A stretch of 37,970 nt of DNA from Actinomycetota bacterium (GTDB lineage: Bacteria; Actinomycetota; Acidimicrobiia; Acidimicrobiales; Ilumatobacteraceae): positions 1 through 37,970 of the forward strand of contig WLMQ01000003.1 of NCBI GenBank assembly GCA_009700145.1, in the 5' to 3' direction. The notes beneath the pieces were generated by a model that worked only from the letters and a program-made list of their open reading frames with translations, was not told where the DNA came from and searched no databases. A program made the position numbers and the translations under genes. This document shows, piece after piece, positions 1-7,266 of the stretch. Each line of letters opens with the position of its first letter. The first letter of the stretch is position 1.

Positions 1-504
1 ATTGGTGAAGTTGACATCTTCGTTTCGGCAACTGGCAACGATCACATCATCACGATTGAGCACATGCTCAAGATGAAGCACAACGCAATTGTGTGCAACA
101 TCGGCCACTTTGACTCCGAAATCGATATGGCCGGCTTGGCTCGAAGCGGCGCGACTCGTGATGAATTGAAGCCCGGAACCGACTTGTGGTCTTTCCCCGA
201 CGGGCATGCGATCATTGTGTTGGCTGAAGGACGTTTGGTCAACCTCGGTTGCGCAACTGGTCACCCAAGTTTCGTGATGAGTTGTTCATTCTCGAACCAA
301 GTCATCGCACAAATCGAGTTGTTCACCAATCTTGCGGCGTACCCACTTGGTGTGTACGTGTTGCCGAAGCATCTTGACGAAAAGGTTGCATCGCTTCACT
401 TGGGTGCACTTGGGGTCAAGTTGACCAAGTTGACCGATGAGCAGGCCGACTACTTGGGTGTCGCTCCTTCGGGCCCATTCAAGCCCGAGCGTTACCGCTA
501 CTAA
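1..504 (+). CDS. ahcY: Adenosylhomocysteinase, C-terminal part (5' truncated by window edge)
   Basis: This is the last 167 codons of S-adenosylhomocysteine hydrolase, the cytosolic NAD-dependent enzyme that splits S-adenosylhomocysteine into adenosine and homocysteine and so keeps methylation reactions running. The frame is open from base 1. Visible family signatures are the ATGN segment followed by HMLKMK, the conserved [10 protein letters not shown] stretch that closes the NAD-binding domain, and the C-terminal tail ending in PFKPERYRY, which reaches into the neighbouring subunit in known structures. The stop codon TAA at 502-504 shares its last base with the ATG of the next gene. A strong intrinsic terminator begins 18 bases after the stop. 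The N-terminal half lies outside the window, so full length and operon context upstream are unknown. Confidence 0.97.
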   Translation: MGEVDIFVSATGNDHIITIEHMLKMKHNAIVCNIGHFDSEIDMAGLARSGATRDELKPGTDLWSFPDGHAIIVLAEGRLVNLGCATGHPSFVMSCSFSNQVIAQIELFTNLAAYPLGVYVLPKHLDEKVASLHLGALGVKLTKLTDEQADYLGVAPSGPFKPERYRY

Positions 505-1130
505 TGTCAAAGTTGTACGCAGAAAAGCTAGCCCGGTGTATCACCGGGCTAGCTTTTTTTGGTTTTGGAATCACCCTGTTTTTACGGGCCAATCTTGGGT
601 TGGCTCCGTGGGACATTTTCCATAAGGGATTATCAGAAAAGTTTGACATTTCAATTGGTCTTGTCATTGAGGGCGTTGGTTTATTGCTTTTGTTGTTGTG
701 GATTCCGTTACGGCAACGACCGGGAGTCGGCACAATTTTGAATGCAATTGAAATTGGTCTTGTGGTTAATCTGACCAAGCCGATTATTGGAGAACCAGAT
801 CAACTGCTCATTCGGGCATTGATGGTGGTTGCAGGAGTCATAGTGATTGGCCTCGGATCTGCTTTGTATATCGGTGCTGGTCTCGGATCGGGCCCACGCG
901 ATGGTTTGATGCTGGGATTGTCGAAGCGATCAATTGCTGGACGTCAGATCAGTATTCGTGTGGCACGAACTGCCGTTGAAATATCAGTAATGGTCGCCGG
1001 ACTCTTCTTGGGTGGCTCAATTGGAATCGGAACATTGATCTTTATGTTCGGTATCGGGCCACTTGTGCAATTGATCTTGCCGCGCTTTGAAATGCGTTTA
1101 GCCAGCGACATGCTGCCAGAACCAAAGTAG
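504..1130 (+). CDS. YczE/YitT-like integral membrane protein
   Basis: This 208-residue protein is almost entirely hydrophobic with about five membrane segments. It matches the YczE-type family (COG2364) in the motif ANLGLAPWDIFHKGL near residues 29-43 and a second LGSGPRDGLMLGL repeat-like motif near residues 125-137. The function of the family is not established; some relatives sit beside transcription regulators or transporters. The ATG at 504 overlaps the ahcY stop (TAATG), so translational coupling is likely. No later in-frame start keeps the first conserved segment. Oddly, residues about 7-19 are encoded by a perfect intrinsic-terminator hairpin (523-560), so transcription into this gene should be strongly reduced unless ribosomes or another factor prevent the hairpin from forming. 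Confidence 0.85.
   Translation: MSKLYAEKLARCITGLAFFGFGITLFLRANLGLAPWDIFHKGLSEKFDISIGLVIEGVGLLLLLLWIPLRQRPGVGTILNAIEIGLVVNLTKPIIGEPDQLLIRALMVVAGVIVIGLGSALYIGAGLGSGPRDGLMLGLSKRSIAGRQISIRVARTAVEISVMVAGLFLGGSIGIGTLIFMFGIGPLVQLILPRFEMRLASDMLPEPK
523..560 (+). terminator. Intrinsic terminator of ahcY lying inside the next gene
   Basis: A perfect 16-bp stem (AAAAGCTAGCCCGGTG at 523-538 paired with 542-557) with a 3-base loop is followed directly by a run of seven T (554-560). It lies 19-58 bases after the ahcY stop codon, the classic place for its terminator. It also encodes, in frame, residues about 7-19 of the YczE-like protein. Confidence 0.9.
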
Positions 1131-1166
1131 CGAACAGTAAGTTTTTCAAAACCTACTGTTCGCTAC
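1127..1166. terminator. Stem-loop between convergent genes, possible bidirectional terminator
   Basis: GTAGCGAACAGTA (1127-1139) pairs perfectly with 1154-1166, and an inner GTTT/AAAC pairing extends the stem after one mismatch. It overlaps the stop codon of the YczE-like gene and ends 20 bases from the stop of the convergent lipoprotein gene. There is no clear T tract on either side, so termination function is inferred from position and stability only. Confidence 0.5.
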
Positions 1167-1186
1167 TCGTTACTTCTGGTGAATGA

Positions 1187-4100
1187 TTAACCGCAAATCA
1201 CCTTGGGCAATGTGTAGTTGAACACTGTTTGATTCTTGGCGATATCAAATGCGTTGATGGAAATAACTTTGCTGGCATCGTTGCTTGTTATAGGAATTGA
1301 ATAAATCGGTGCCTTGAAAGATGCTCCGTTGGTGCGAACTACTCCGCCGACTTTTACGGAGATATCGCCAAGCGCGCCTTCGGGATCAACGATGTTGAAG
1401 GTTGCGGCCTTTGAATTAGCGCCACATTGCAGTGCCACAAATGTGATACTTGGTGGCTGATTAGTGACAACAGGTTGCGTCGTGGTCGGTGCCACGACAG
1501 TTGTTGTCGTTGTCGGGGCCACGGCCGGAGTCGAGGTAGTTGGCGTTGTCGTCGGAGGAGTTGATTGAGAGCATCCACCTGGTGTCACCCCTCGAACAAC
1601 AACCGATGCCGAGCGAGAGTTTGCACCATCAGAAATCTCACCCTTGAGGGTTTTGCTCTGACCTCGAAATGCGTAAGTGACGTTGATTTGTCCGCCACTA
1701 CTTCCGCTACCAGCGAAAGCCAGGTCGAGAATTTTGCCGCCGTCCCATAACACGCGACCAGAGAGAGCGGCGCCTTCGGGGTCGGAAGCACTCACCGAAT
1801 ACTTAATGCCAGTTGGCCCATCGGAGCCGATTTCGACACATTCGGCCACGCTGATGGTGATGACAGGAGGTTGATTGGTTGTGCCTCCAGGAGCCTTGGT
1901 TGTGGGAACAGTGGTTGTCGCTGCCGGTTCTTTGGGGCCAGCCACTGTCGTGGTCGTCGCCGTTGCCACCGTCGTGCTCGGAGTTTCATCCGAACTTGGT
2001 TGATCACAATCACGGACGACTGCATCAGTCGACGCAGTTCCTGTTGAACCATCGGCAGCAGTCGCTGAAGCTTTAACAACTTGGTTTCCGGCATCACTTG
2101 TGCTTGCCATTCCGGTCCAGGCTCCGTCGGATCCTAGGGTGAGGGAGAACTCGGTTCCGTCAAAGGTTGCAGTCATTGCGGTGATTTCGCTGCCAGTCGA
2201 ACTGGTTGCAGTGATACGAACAAACATGTCTGTTTCTGCACACACCGGGTCTTTGGGTTCAATGCCAATCTTGATTTCACCTTCGGCAATAGTTCCACCA
2301 CCAGTGCAATTGGCAAATCTTCCATCGGCTTCAAGATCTGCAGTTGTGCGATATTCAGTACTTCCATCTTCGTATCGCGTGTACCAATGTTGACCATGGT
2401 CAGTATCGGCTGCGTCGTTGTTGAACCACACCCATATCCAAGCAGTGCCAGTTGATTCGGTGTAGGTGTTTCCTTCAAACTCTTGTGGGCATTCAAATGG
2501 AACGGGTTCTTCGGGGTCGTCGCACGCATCGCGATAGCCCGGTATGTCGTAAACATAGGTGGCCGATTCGCCTTGTTCGCTGTACCAAATTCCGTCACCG
2601 CCGTACACCCAACGCACGCCACGACTGTCGACAAAGGTATGTCCGTCTTCTGGTTCGACGTTTAGGTCAACGCAGCCTTCTTCATAACAGTCGTCGTAGG
2701 GCGCCACAGTCGCGCGTACACGATTGTCGGTGATGCGTTCAATCGTGGGAATACCAGGTTGTATGGTGATTGCGCTTCGTGTCGTTGATTGAACGAGCGA
2801 ATTTGTGACGGGTAAGTCGTTGTCAGAAGAGGTCCAACTTGCGATGTTCTCGCCGGCACTATCGGGTGGACATGGCGGCAAGCACAGTGAGCGATACCAC
2901 GGGAGTTCAACAGTTGTTGCAACTGATGAACTATCCGTCAAGTTGATCCACTCAACAGATCCCCAAATCCAGATGTCTTGAGTCGTTGGATCAACCCACA
3001 CTGCGTTTTCGTCGATGCTCAATTGAAGTGGGGGGCAAGGCGGCATGCATTCATCGATGTAGCCAGGCAATTGAATGGTCATCATGTAGTGAATGTCAGG
3101 CTCGTTGGCGTTGACCCAACCGTTCTCTGGTCCGTTGTACACAAACACGTCGCCATTGGGAGCGACCCATGAATCGCCGGTTGACGCTTTGATTTCGGGG
3201 CACGGCGGATCAATGGGGGGATAGCAGTTTTCGGTACCGAGTTCTTCGTTTGTCAAGTTCTCGAAGTCCTCGGTGCCAATCATGTCCCAGCCGTATGTAC
3301 CGCTCGGGCTTTGGCCATACACCCACTCAGACGAATCTGGAGCGGTCCATGTTGAACCGAGATGTGGCTTCGTAGGTGGGCATGGATCATTCTGAGTCGG
3401 TGGGGGCGGGCAATCTGCTCCGGCATCGAGTTGTGCGGTCGCAACTGATTCAACTTCTTCGGTTGAGGTGTTGTCCCAAGATGGTGTTGAGTCTTCGCGA
3501 TAATTGAATTCCCATAACGAGCCTTGTGCGTCGTACCAAACATCACCGATACGTGGTTTGGTAGGAGGGCATGGTGATTCTTCGGGGCAGTCTTCGGGGA
3601 CTCCAGCAAGCTTGTTCGTGGCACGTGCTTCGGAAATATCAACAACGCCGTCGACAATTCTCATCCAATGAGCTCCGGTGGATTCGGCACTCGTCCAAAT
3701 CCAGGTGGTTCCTTCGCTGTCGGTGTAGCGCGCTCCCTGGAACGTTTCGGGACATTCACCAGTAATGGTGATTTCGGGATCGTCACAATCAGCGTCAACG
3801 CCAGGTAAATCAGAAGTTGTGAGATATACGAATTTGCCGTTGTCGTCGAACCACCAGTGAGCGCCATCTGTGTCATCGCTCACCCAGACCCACACGTTGC
3901 CTTCGGGGTCGGTGTAACGAGCACCTTCAAAAGTTTCGGGACATTCGGGTTGCGGTTTGCGATTTCGAGGTTCGCCGCATGCATCTTTAAATCCGGGAAG
4001 GTCCCCTACTTCATCGACAGGGGAGACCGATTCGTCATCAACGTTGACCCATTGTCCGGCAGTTGTGATGAAAGTCCAACGATCACCGTTGGCATCGATG

Positions 4101-4861
4101 TAGTCAGTCCAACCGCCTCCGATGATTTGCTCTGGACACTGCGGTTCATCGACCGGAGGAATGGAGTCGTCAGTAGGAATTGACACCTCGCCAGGAATCG
4201 TTGTTGATTCTTGGGTGATGACGGTGTCATCGGGGGTGCTTTGTGGAGTCGTTTCTTGCGTTGTTGAATCGGAGGTTTCGGTTGCTTCAACGTTTTCTTC
4301 GGTCGGCGAGAGCAATGGATTGCCGCACGCGCAACGTCCACGTGGCATACCTTGATCATCAATCAAAATTGCGGTCCCCGCAGCGATCACTGCGTCGTAG
4401 CCGTATGACTGACCATTCTTGAAGCCAAACATTTTGACGTTGATGTCTTGAGTGACATAGACGGAAGTCAAACTGCGGATAAAAGATGGAAGTTCTTCAA
4501 AGGAAATTCCTTGGATTGCAGCCCACGCGCGTCCACGATCTGAGTAGTACTGCAAGAACTCAATCATTTTTTCGGTGTCACAAATGTTGGTTCCGGTGCC
4601 GCCGTACGTTCGGCCTCGATAGATACCAGGGGCCGATGATGACACCTCGCCCTCAAGAACGGGATCATCGGACGTGACTTCGTACGAACTCAACTCAAAA
4701 GTTGGAGCAAATGAGTCAGGGCCAACAACTCCGGGCGGCTGGTACAGCGCTCGTGCCGGGCCCGACAATTGTGGATCTGTCGACTCGGACTTTTTACCGC
4801 TGCTGCAAGCAGTCGAGACGAGAAGAACGCTTGTTAGTGCCAGAGCAAGAATTCGTTTCAT
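1187..4861 (-). CDS. Large secreted lipoprotein with about ten Cys-bounded Trp-rich modules
   Basis: This 1224-residue predicted lipoprotein starts at ATG 4861, where a typical signal peptide begins (MKRILALALT) and GGGGGA stands upstream; a longer frame upstream lacks a signal. The lipidated Cys would be residue 19 (STAC). Residues about 75-185 resemble the actinobacterial DUF6777 domain (ICDTEK, RAWAAIQGI, GRCACGNPL). A Thr/Ser/Glu-rich linker (186-240) follows. Next come about ten modules of 52-62 residues, each opening with CP (one with CV) and closing with C: 242-295, 307-359, 370-425, 431-484, 494-546, 554-605, 609-660, 664-725 (divergent), 730-780 and 791-852. Typical modules read G-x-x-Y/W-T-D-x-x-G-x-x-W-x-W. 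Three beta-rich, probably Ig-like domains, joined by Thr/Pro linkers, end the protein. Function unknown; an exposed binding or adhesion role is inferred. Confidence 0.85.
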   Translation of the reverse strand: MKRILALALTSVLLVSTACSSGKKSESTDPQLSGPARALYQPPGVVGPDSFAPTFELSSYEVTSDDPVLEGEVSSSAPGIYRGRTYGGTGTNICDTEKMIEFLQYYSDRGRAWAAIQGISFEELPSFIRSLTSVYVTQDINVKMFGFKNGQSYGYDAVIAAGTAILIDDQGMPRGRCACGNPLLSPTEENVEATETSDSTTQETTPQSTPDDTVITQESTTIPGEVSIPTDDSIPPVDEPQCPEQIIGGGWTDYIDANGDRWTFITTAGQWVNVDDESVSPVDEVGDLPGFKDACGEPRNRKPQPECPETFEGARYTDPEGNVWVWVSDDTDGAHWWFDDNGKFVYLTTSDLPGVDADCDDPEITITGECPETFQGARYTDSEGTTWIWTSAESTGAHWMRIVDGVVDISEARATNKLAGVPEDCPEESPCPPTKPRIGDVWYDAQGSLWEFNYREDSTPSWDNTSTEEVESVATAQLDAGADCPPPPTQNDPCPPTKPHLGSTWTAPDSSEWVYGQSPSGTYGWDMIGTEDFENLTNEELGTENCYPPIDPPCPEIKASTGDSWVAPNGDVFVYNGPENGWVNANEPDIHYMMTIQLPGYIDECMPPCPPLQLSIDENAVWVDPTTQDIWIWGSVEWINLTDSSSVATTVELPWYRSLCLPPCPPDSAGENIASWTSSDNDLPVTNSLVQSTTRSAITIQPGIPTIERITDNRVRATVAPYDDCYEEGCVDLNVEPEDGHTFVDSRGVRWVYGGDGIWYSEQGESATYVYDIPGYRDACDDPEEPVPFECPQEFEGNTYTESTGTAWIWVWFNNDAADTDHGQHWYTRYEDGSTEYRTTADLEADGRFANCTGGGTIAEGEIKIGIEPKDPVCAETDMFVRITATSSTGSEITAMTATFDGTEFSLTLGSDGAWTGMASTSDAGNQVVKASATAADGSTGTASTDAVVRDCDQPSSDETPSTTVATATTTTVAGPKEPAATTTVPTTKAPGGTTNQPPVITISVAECVEIGSDGPTGIKYSVSASDPEGAALSGRVLWDGGKILDLAFAGSGSSGGQINVTYAFRGQSKTLKGEISDGANSRSASVVVRGVTPGGCSQSTPPTTTPTTSTPAVAPTTTTTVVAPTTTQPVVTNQPPSITFVALQCGANSKAATFNIVDPEGALGDISVKVGGVVRTNGASFKAPIYSIPITSNDASKVISINAFDIAKNQTVFNYTLPKVICG
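2306..4138 (-). repeat. Protein-level tandem repeat: ten Cys-bounded modules
   Basis: This region encodes residues 242-852 of the lipoprotein. The repeats are clear in protein sequence but diverged in DNA, with partial DNA similarity at the CP-opening and YTD-x-EG-x-x-W portions. Modules 2, 3 and 10 are closest to one another (PETF/PQEF, GARYT/GNTYT, WVW/WIW, HW). Modules 4 and 5 share CPPTKP. The pattern suggests old internal duplication with drift. Confidence 0.8.
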
Positions 4862-4902
4862 GGAAAGATTTCCCCCAAGAATTAATCTGATTTCGCCGCT
4901 TT

Positions 4903-4925
4903 GACGGCGCCGTCTTGACTTTATA
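4903..4925 (-). promoter_or_regulatory. Candidate lipoprotein promoter -10 with adjoining 12-bp palindrome
   Basis: On the minus strand TATAAA (4925-4920) is a fair -10 element, and a perfect palindrome GACGGCGCCGTC (4914-4903) falls where transcription would start, about 45 bases before the lipoprotein ATG. The -35 region is weak. The palindrome could be an operator or a 5' UTR hairpin. Confidence 0.35.
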
Positions 4926-5026
4926 CGCATGCCGAGGCAGAGGAAAACACGTTGTATGAGGTTGTAGGAAGTTGAAGTTTGCATACCTGCAAGAGCAGGG
5001 AGCCGACATGATCTTGCAGTTTTTTC

Positions 5027-5722
5027 TTAAATACCGCTCAAAGTTCGTGCCGCGGCTGCAGTCTTTTCGCCCATGGGCTGATAGCAATCAGGCGAGATGC
5101 GGTCTCGTGGGCCAACAACTGAGATCATCGCGATCGGTTGGGCTGGGCCGTCGTAGATCACGCTGCCGATGGCAATTGAACCTGGATGACCGGGGTTGAT
5201 TTGGAAGTACCGCGGTTGGTCATCGTTGGCTGAACCAAGCCAAGCAGCTTCGCCGGTAGGGAATTGTTTGATGAGCTTTTGAACAATTTCGGTCGTGGCA
5301 ATGTCAGGTCGAAACTGCACAATTTTGCCAACTTCCATCGTGATCTTGACATTGTGTTTACTCTCAATTTTGTCAAGCAATGTGGCATGTATTTTGTCGC
5401 CCACATAAGTCAATTGCCACAACAGTGCGGTTTCGCCAATGACTTCAGAAAGTTCTTGTAATTGGTGGCGCGCGCTGTTGCGTAAATTGACCGCAACCCG
5501 ATTTGACAAAGTCAAAACACGAGGTGTCAATTCCCATGCGGCTCCATGAGCTTGCTTTTGGATGTAGCCACTCGCTCCAAGCGTGATCAAAATGCGTTGA
5601 GCAGTGTTCTTGTCCATGTTCATGTGGCGAGCAAGTGCCGAGACACCAATGGGTTGCAATTCCGCGACGACTTCAAGGACCGCGAGAGCATTTTCGACGG
5701 TTTGCAGAGTTTTGACAGCCAT
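5027..5722 (-). CDS. IclR-family transcriptional regulator
   Basis: This 231-residue protein has the two-domain layout of IclR regulators. An N-terminal winged helix-turn-helix (about residues 1-70; VSALARHMNMDKNTAQRIL is the recognition part) is followed by a C-terminal effector-binding domain (LLWQLTYVGDKIHATLLDKIE to the end). The ATG at 5722 was chosen because MAVKTLQTVENAL is the usual IclR beginning; an upstream TTG start at 5743 would add seven residues without family support. The gene is divergent from comF, and an inverted repeat in the gap may be its own operator. Its ligand and targets cannot be told from sequence. The only other nearby minus-strand gene is the large lipoprotein downstream, which has its own leader region. 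Confidence 0.88.
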   Translation of the reverse strand: MAVKTLQTVENALAVLEVVAELQPIGVSALARHMNMDKNTAQRILITLGASGYIQKQAHGAAWELTPRVLTLSNRVAVNLRNSARHQLQELSEVIGETALLWQLTYVGDKIHATLLDKIESKHNVKITMEVGKIVQFRPDIATTEIVQKLIKQFPTGEAAWLGSANDDQPRYFQINPGHPGSIAIGSVIYDGPAQPIAMISVVGPRDRISPDCYQPMGEKTAAAARTLSGI

Positions 5723-5736
5723 AAGGACTAGAACTC

Positions 5737-5758
5737 TACACAATTAGTGACTTGTGTA
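5737..5758. promoter_or_regulatory. Inverted repeat in the IclR/comF divergent gap
   Basis: TACACAA and TTGTGTA form a perfect 7-8-7 inverted repeat 15 bases upstream of the chosen IclR start. IclR proteins often repress their own gene from such palindromes. The spacing to the IclR start fits an autoregulatory site, but this is inference. Confidence 0.4.
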
Positions 5759-5837
5759 TTGAATAAAAATACGCTGGCTCAAATTGTGAGACAAGATTTC
5801 ACGAGACTGTGCCACACCCATTTGGTCTGCTGGATCC

Positions 5838-6473
5838 ATGTTTAGTGCTTTGCGTTGCTCACAGTGTTTGAAAATCTTTCGCCCGTCGGCCTCTGATCCC
5901 GCTCATTCAATGGGGTCTCCTCGAACCTGTCCATTATGTGCATCCTCAAAAGTTTGGACGGATCGTCCGGTTCGGGCGACTACTGAATTGCGCGGTGAAA
6001 CTCAAGACTTTATTCGAGGTCTAAAATATCGCAATCAGCGACGGGTCGTCTCACATCTTGCCGACCGACTCGTGACATCGATTCTCGCCGATCCCGATGC
6101 TCAACCTTTTGACATTGTGACTTGGGCGCCGACGTCGATGGTTCGTCACAGACTGCGGGGTTATGACCAATCAGAGTTGCTCGCCAGAGCTGTTGCCGAG
6201 CGGCTCGGGTTGCGATGTCGGCGATTGTTGTATCGCGATCGCAGTGCACCCCAAACGGGCCGCAATCGACAGGAACGTCTGAATGGTCCGATGTTTCGGG
6301 CTCGTCCTTTACGTCGTGCGTGTCGAGTGCTGGTGATTGACGATGTCGTGACAACCGGAAGTACTTTGCGTGCTGCTGCCCATGCACTTGATATAGCTGG
6401 CGCTAGCGAAGTGTGTTTGCTGGCAGTGGCAGCAACTCCTCGTGATCGATCTACAAATTCGCGAGTTGCCTAA
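5838..6473 (+). CDS. comF: ComF-family amidophosphoribosyltransferase-like protein
   Basis: This 211-residue protein has the ComF layout. A Zn-binding part with CSQC (residues 7-10) and CPLC (31-34) is followed by a phosphoribosyltransferase-type domain. Family marks are RLRGYDQSELLA (about 105-116) and the PRPP-binding loop VLVIDDVVTTGST (164-176). In transformable bacteria ComF acts in handling single-stranded DNA after uptake; in other bacteria the role is less clear. No other competence gene is visible here. The 3' end overlaps the convergent HAD gene by 23 bases. The ATG at 5838 directly precedes the Zn-finger segment, so the start is probably right. Confidence 0.88.
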   Translation: MFSALRCSQCLKIFRPSASDPAHSMGSPRTCPLCASSKVWTDRPVRATTELRGETQDFIRGLKYRNQRRVVSHLADRLVTSILADPDAQPFDIVTWAPTSMVRHRLRGYDQSELLARAVAERLGLRCRRLLYRDRSAPQTGRNRQERLNGPMFRARPLRRACRVLVIDDVVTTGSTLRAAAHALDIAGASEVCLLAVAATPRDRSTNSRVA

Positions 6474-7164
6474 CGCGCTGAACTGCGTGTGTTGGGTCAA
6501 TATCTACCCAAATTCCGTGTATTCCTACTGCGGAAGCAGCGTCAACGTTGCTTTGGGCATCGTCAAGAAATGCGGCTCGATGAGCTTCAACACCAAGTCG
6601 ATGTAATGTGAGTTCGTAAATCGCGCGGTTGGGTTTACGCATTCCCACTTCGTGGCTGTCAACCACATCGTCAAAAATATTGGCGAAATCGAGCATTGGC
6701 CACCATAAATCCCGGAATTCGCGAACATTATTTGTGAGAACTCCCAGGCGCAAGCCGGCTGCCTTGAGATGATGGACGAGTTCAATAACTAGAGGATTTG
6801 GTTCAAACTGAATATTGACGCCGTCTCGCGATGCAACTTGTCGATCATTCGATTGAGGTGGGGGTCCGACCGAGGCCATCGGTTGCAAACCAGCCTCAAG
6901 AACGAGTGGAGCAAGCTGTTGGCGATACTCAATCATGCTGATTTCACCGCGTTCTAGGCGATGCCAGGGGTGGTCGGTGTCCTGCCCGTATTCGCCCATC
7001 ATGACTTTCATGACTTTGTCGGCGGGGTCATTGGGAAAGCGCTTGACCACATCGCTGGGGCGCCCGTTGCTCGCTAAAACTCCGCCAAAATCGAAAATAA
7101 CTGCGTCAATCAGGCGGTCTGATTGGTTGGAATGATTGGCGGACGTTGGGGCTGACTCGGGCAC
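6451..7164 (-). CDS. HAD-superfamily hydrolase (subfamily IA-like)
   Basis: This 237-residue HAD-like hydrolase shows motif I as DFGGVLA (residues 25-31), motif II as GVLTNN (141-146), the lysine motif MRKPNR (175-180) and motif IV as FLDDAQSN (199-206). The second aspartate of the usual DxD in motif I, the general acid, is replaced by Gly, as in ACAD10-like and YihX-like relatives. It may therefore have altered catalysis rather than none. The start is a GTG at 7164; an ATG two bases away is out of frame. The N-terminal 18 residues are polar and not conserved in type, so a slightly later start is possible. It is divergent from secA and overlaps comF at its 3' end. The substrate is unknown. 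Confidence 0.82.
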   Translation of the reverse strand: MPESAPTSANHSNQSDRLIDAVIFDFGGVLASNGRPSDVVKRFPNDPADKVMKVMMGEYGQDTDHPWHRLERGEISMIEYRQQLAPLVLEAGLQPMASVGPPPQSNDRQVASRDGVNIQFEPNPLVIELVHHLKAAGLRLGVLTNNVREFRDLWWPMLDFANIFDDVVDSHEVGMRKPNRAIYELTLHRLGVEAHRAAFLDDAQSNVDAASAVGIHGIWVDIDPTHAVQRVRQLANL

Positions 7165-7266
7165 ATTGTCAGTCTGCCTGTCGGCTTGCTTTCTTACATC
7201 ATTGTTGCATGTGAACTTTGGGTGACCCCGAGGCTCGCAAATACCGCCTGTAGGCTCTATACCTGC

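Noticed and set aside
2306-4138. Repeat region considered as a CRISPR or DNA satellite
   Set aside because: Repetition is at the protein level within one open frame, with variable DNA and no uniform repeat-spacer pattern.
4987-5025. Terminator-like hairpin with T run on the plus strand (CTGCAAGA...TCTTGCAG, then TTTTTT)
   Set aside because: No plus-strand gene lies upstream, the loop is 17 bases and the stem only 8 bp. On the minus strand, where the IclR gene ends, it lacks a T tract.
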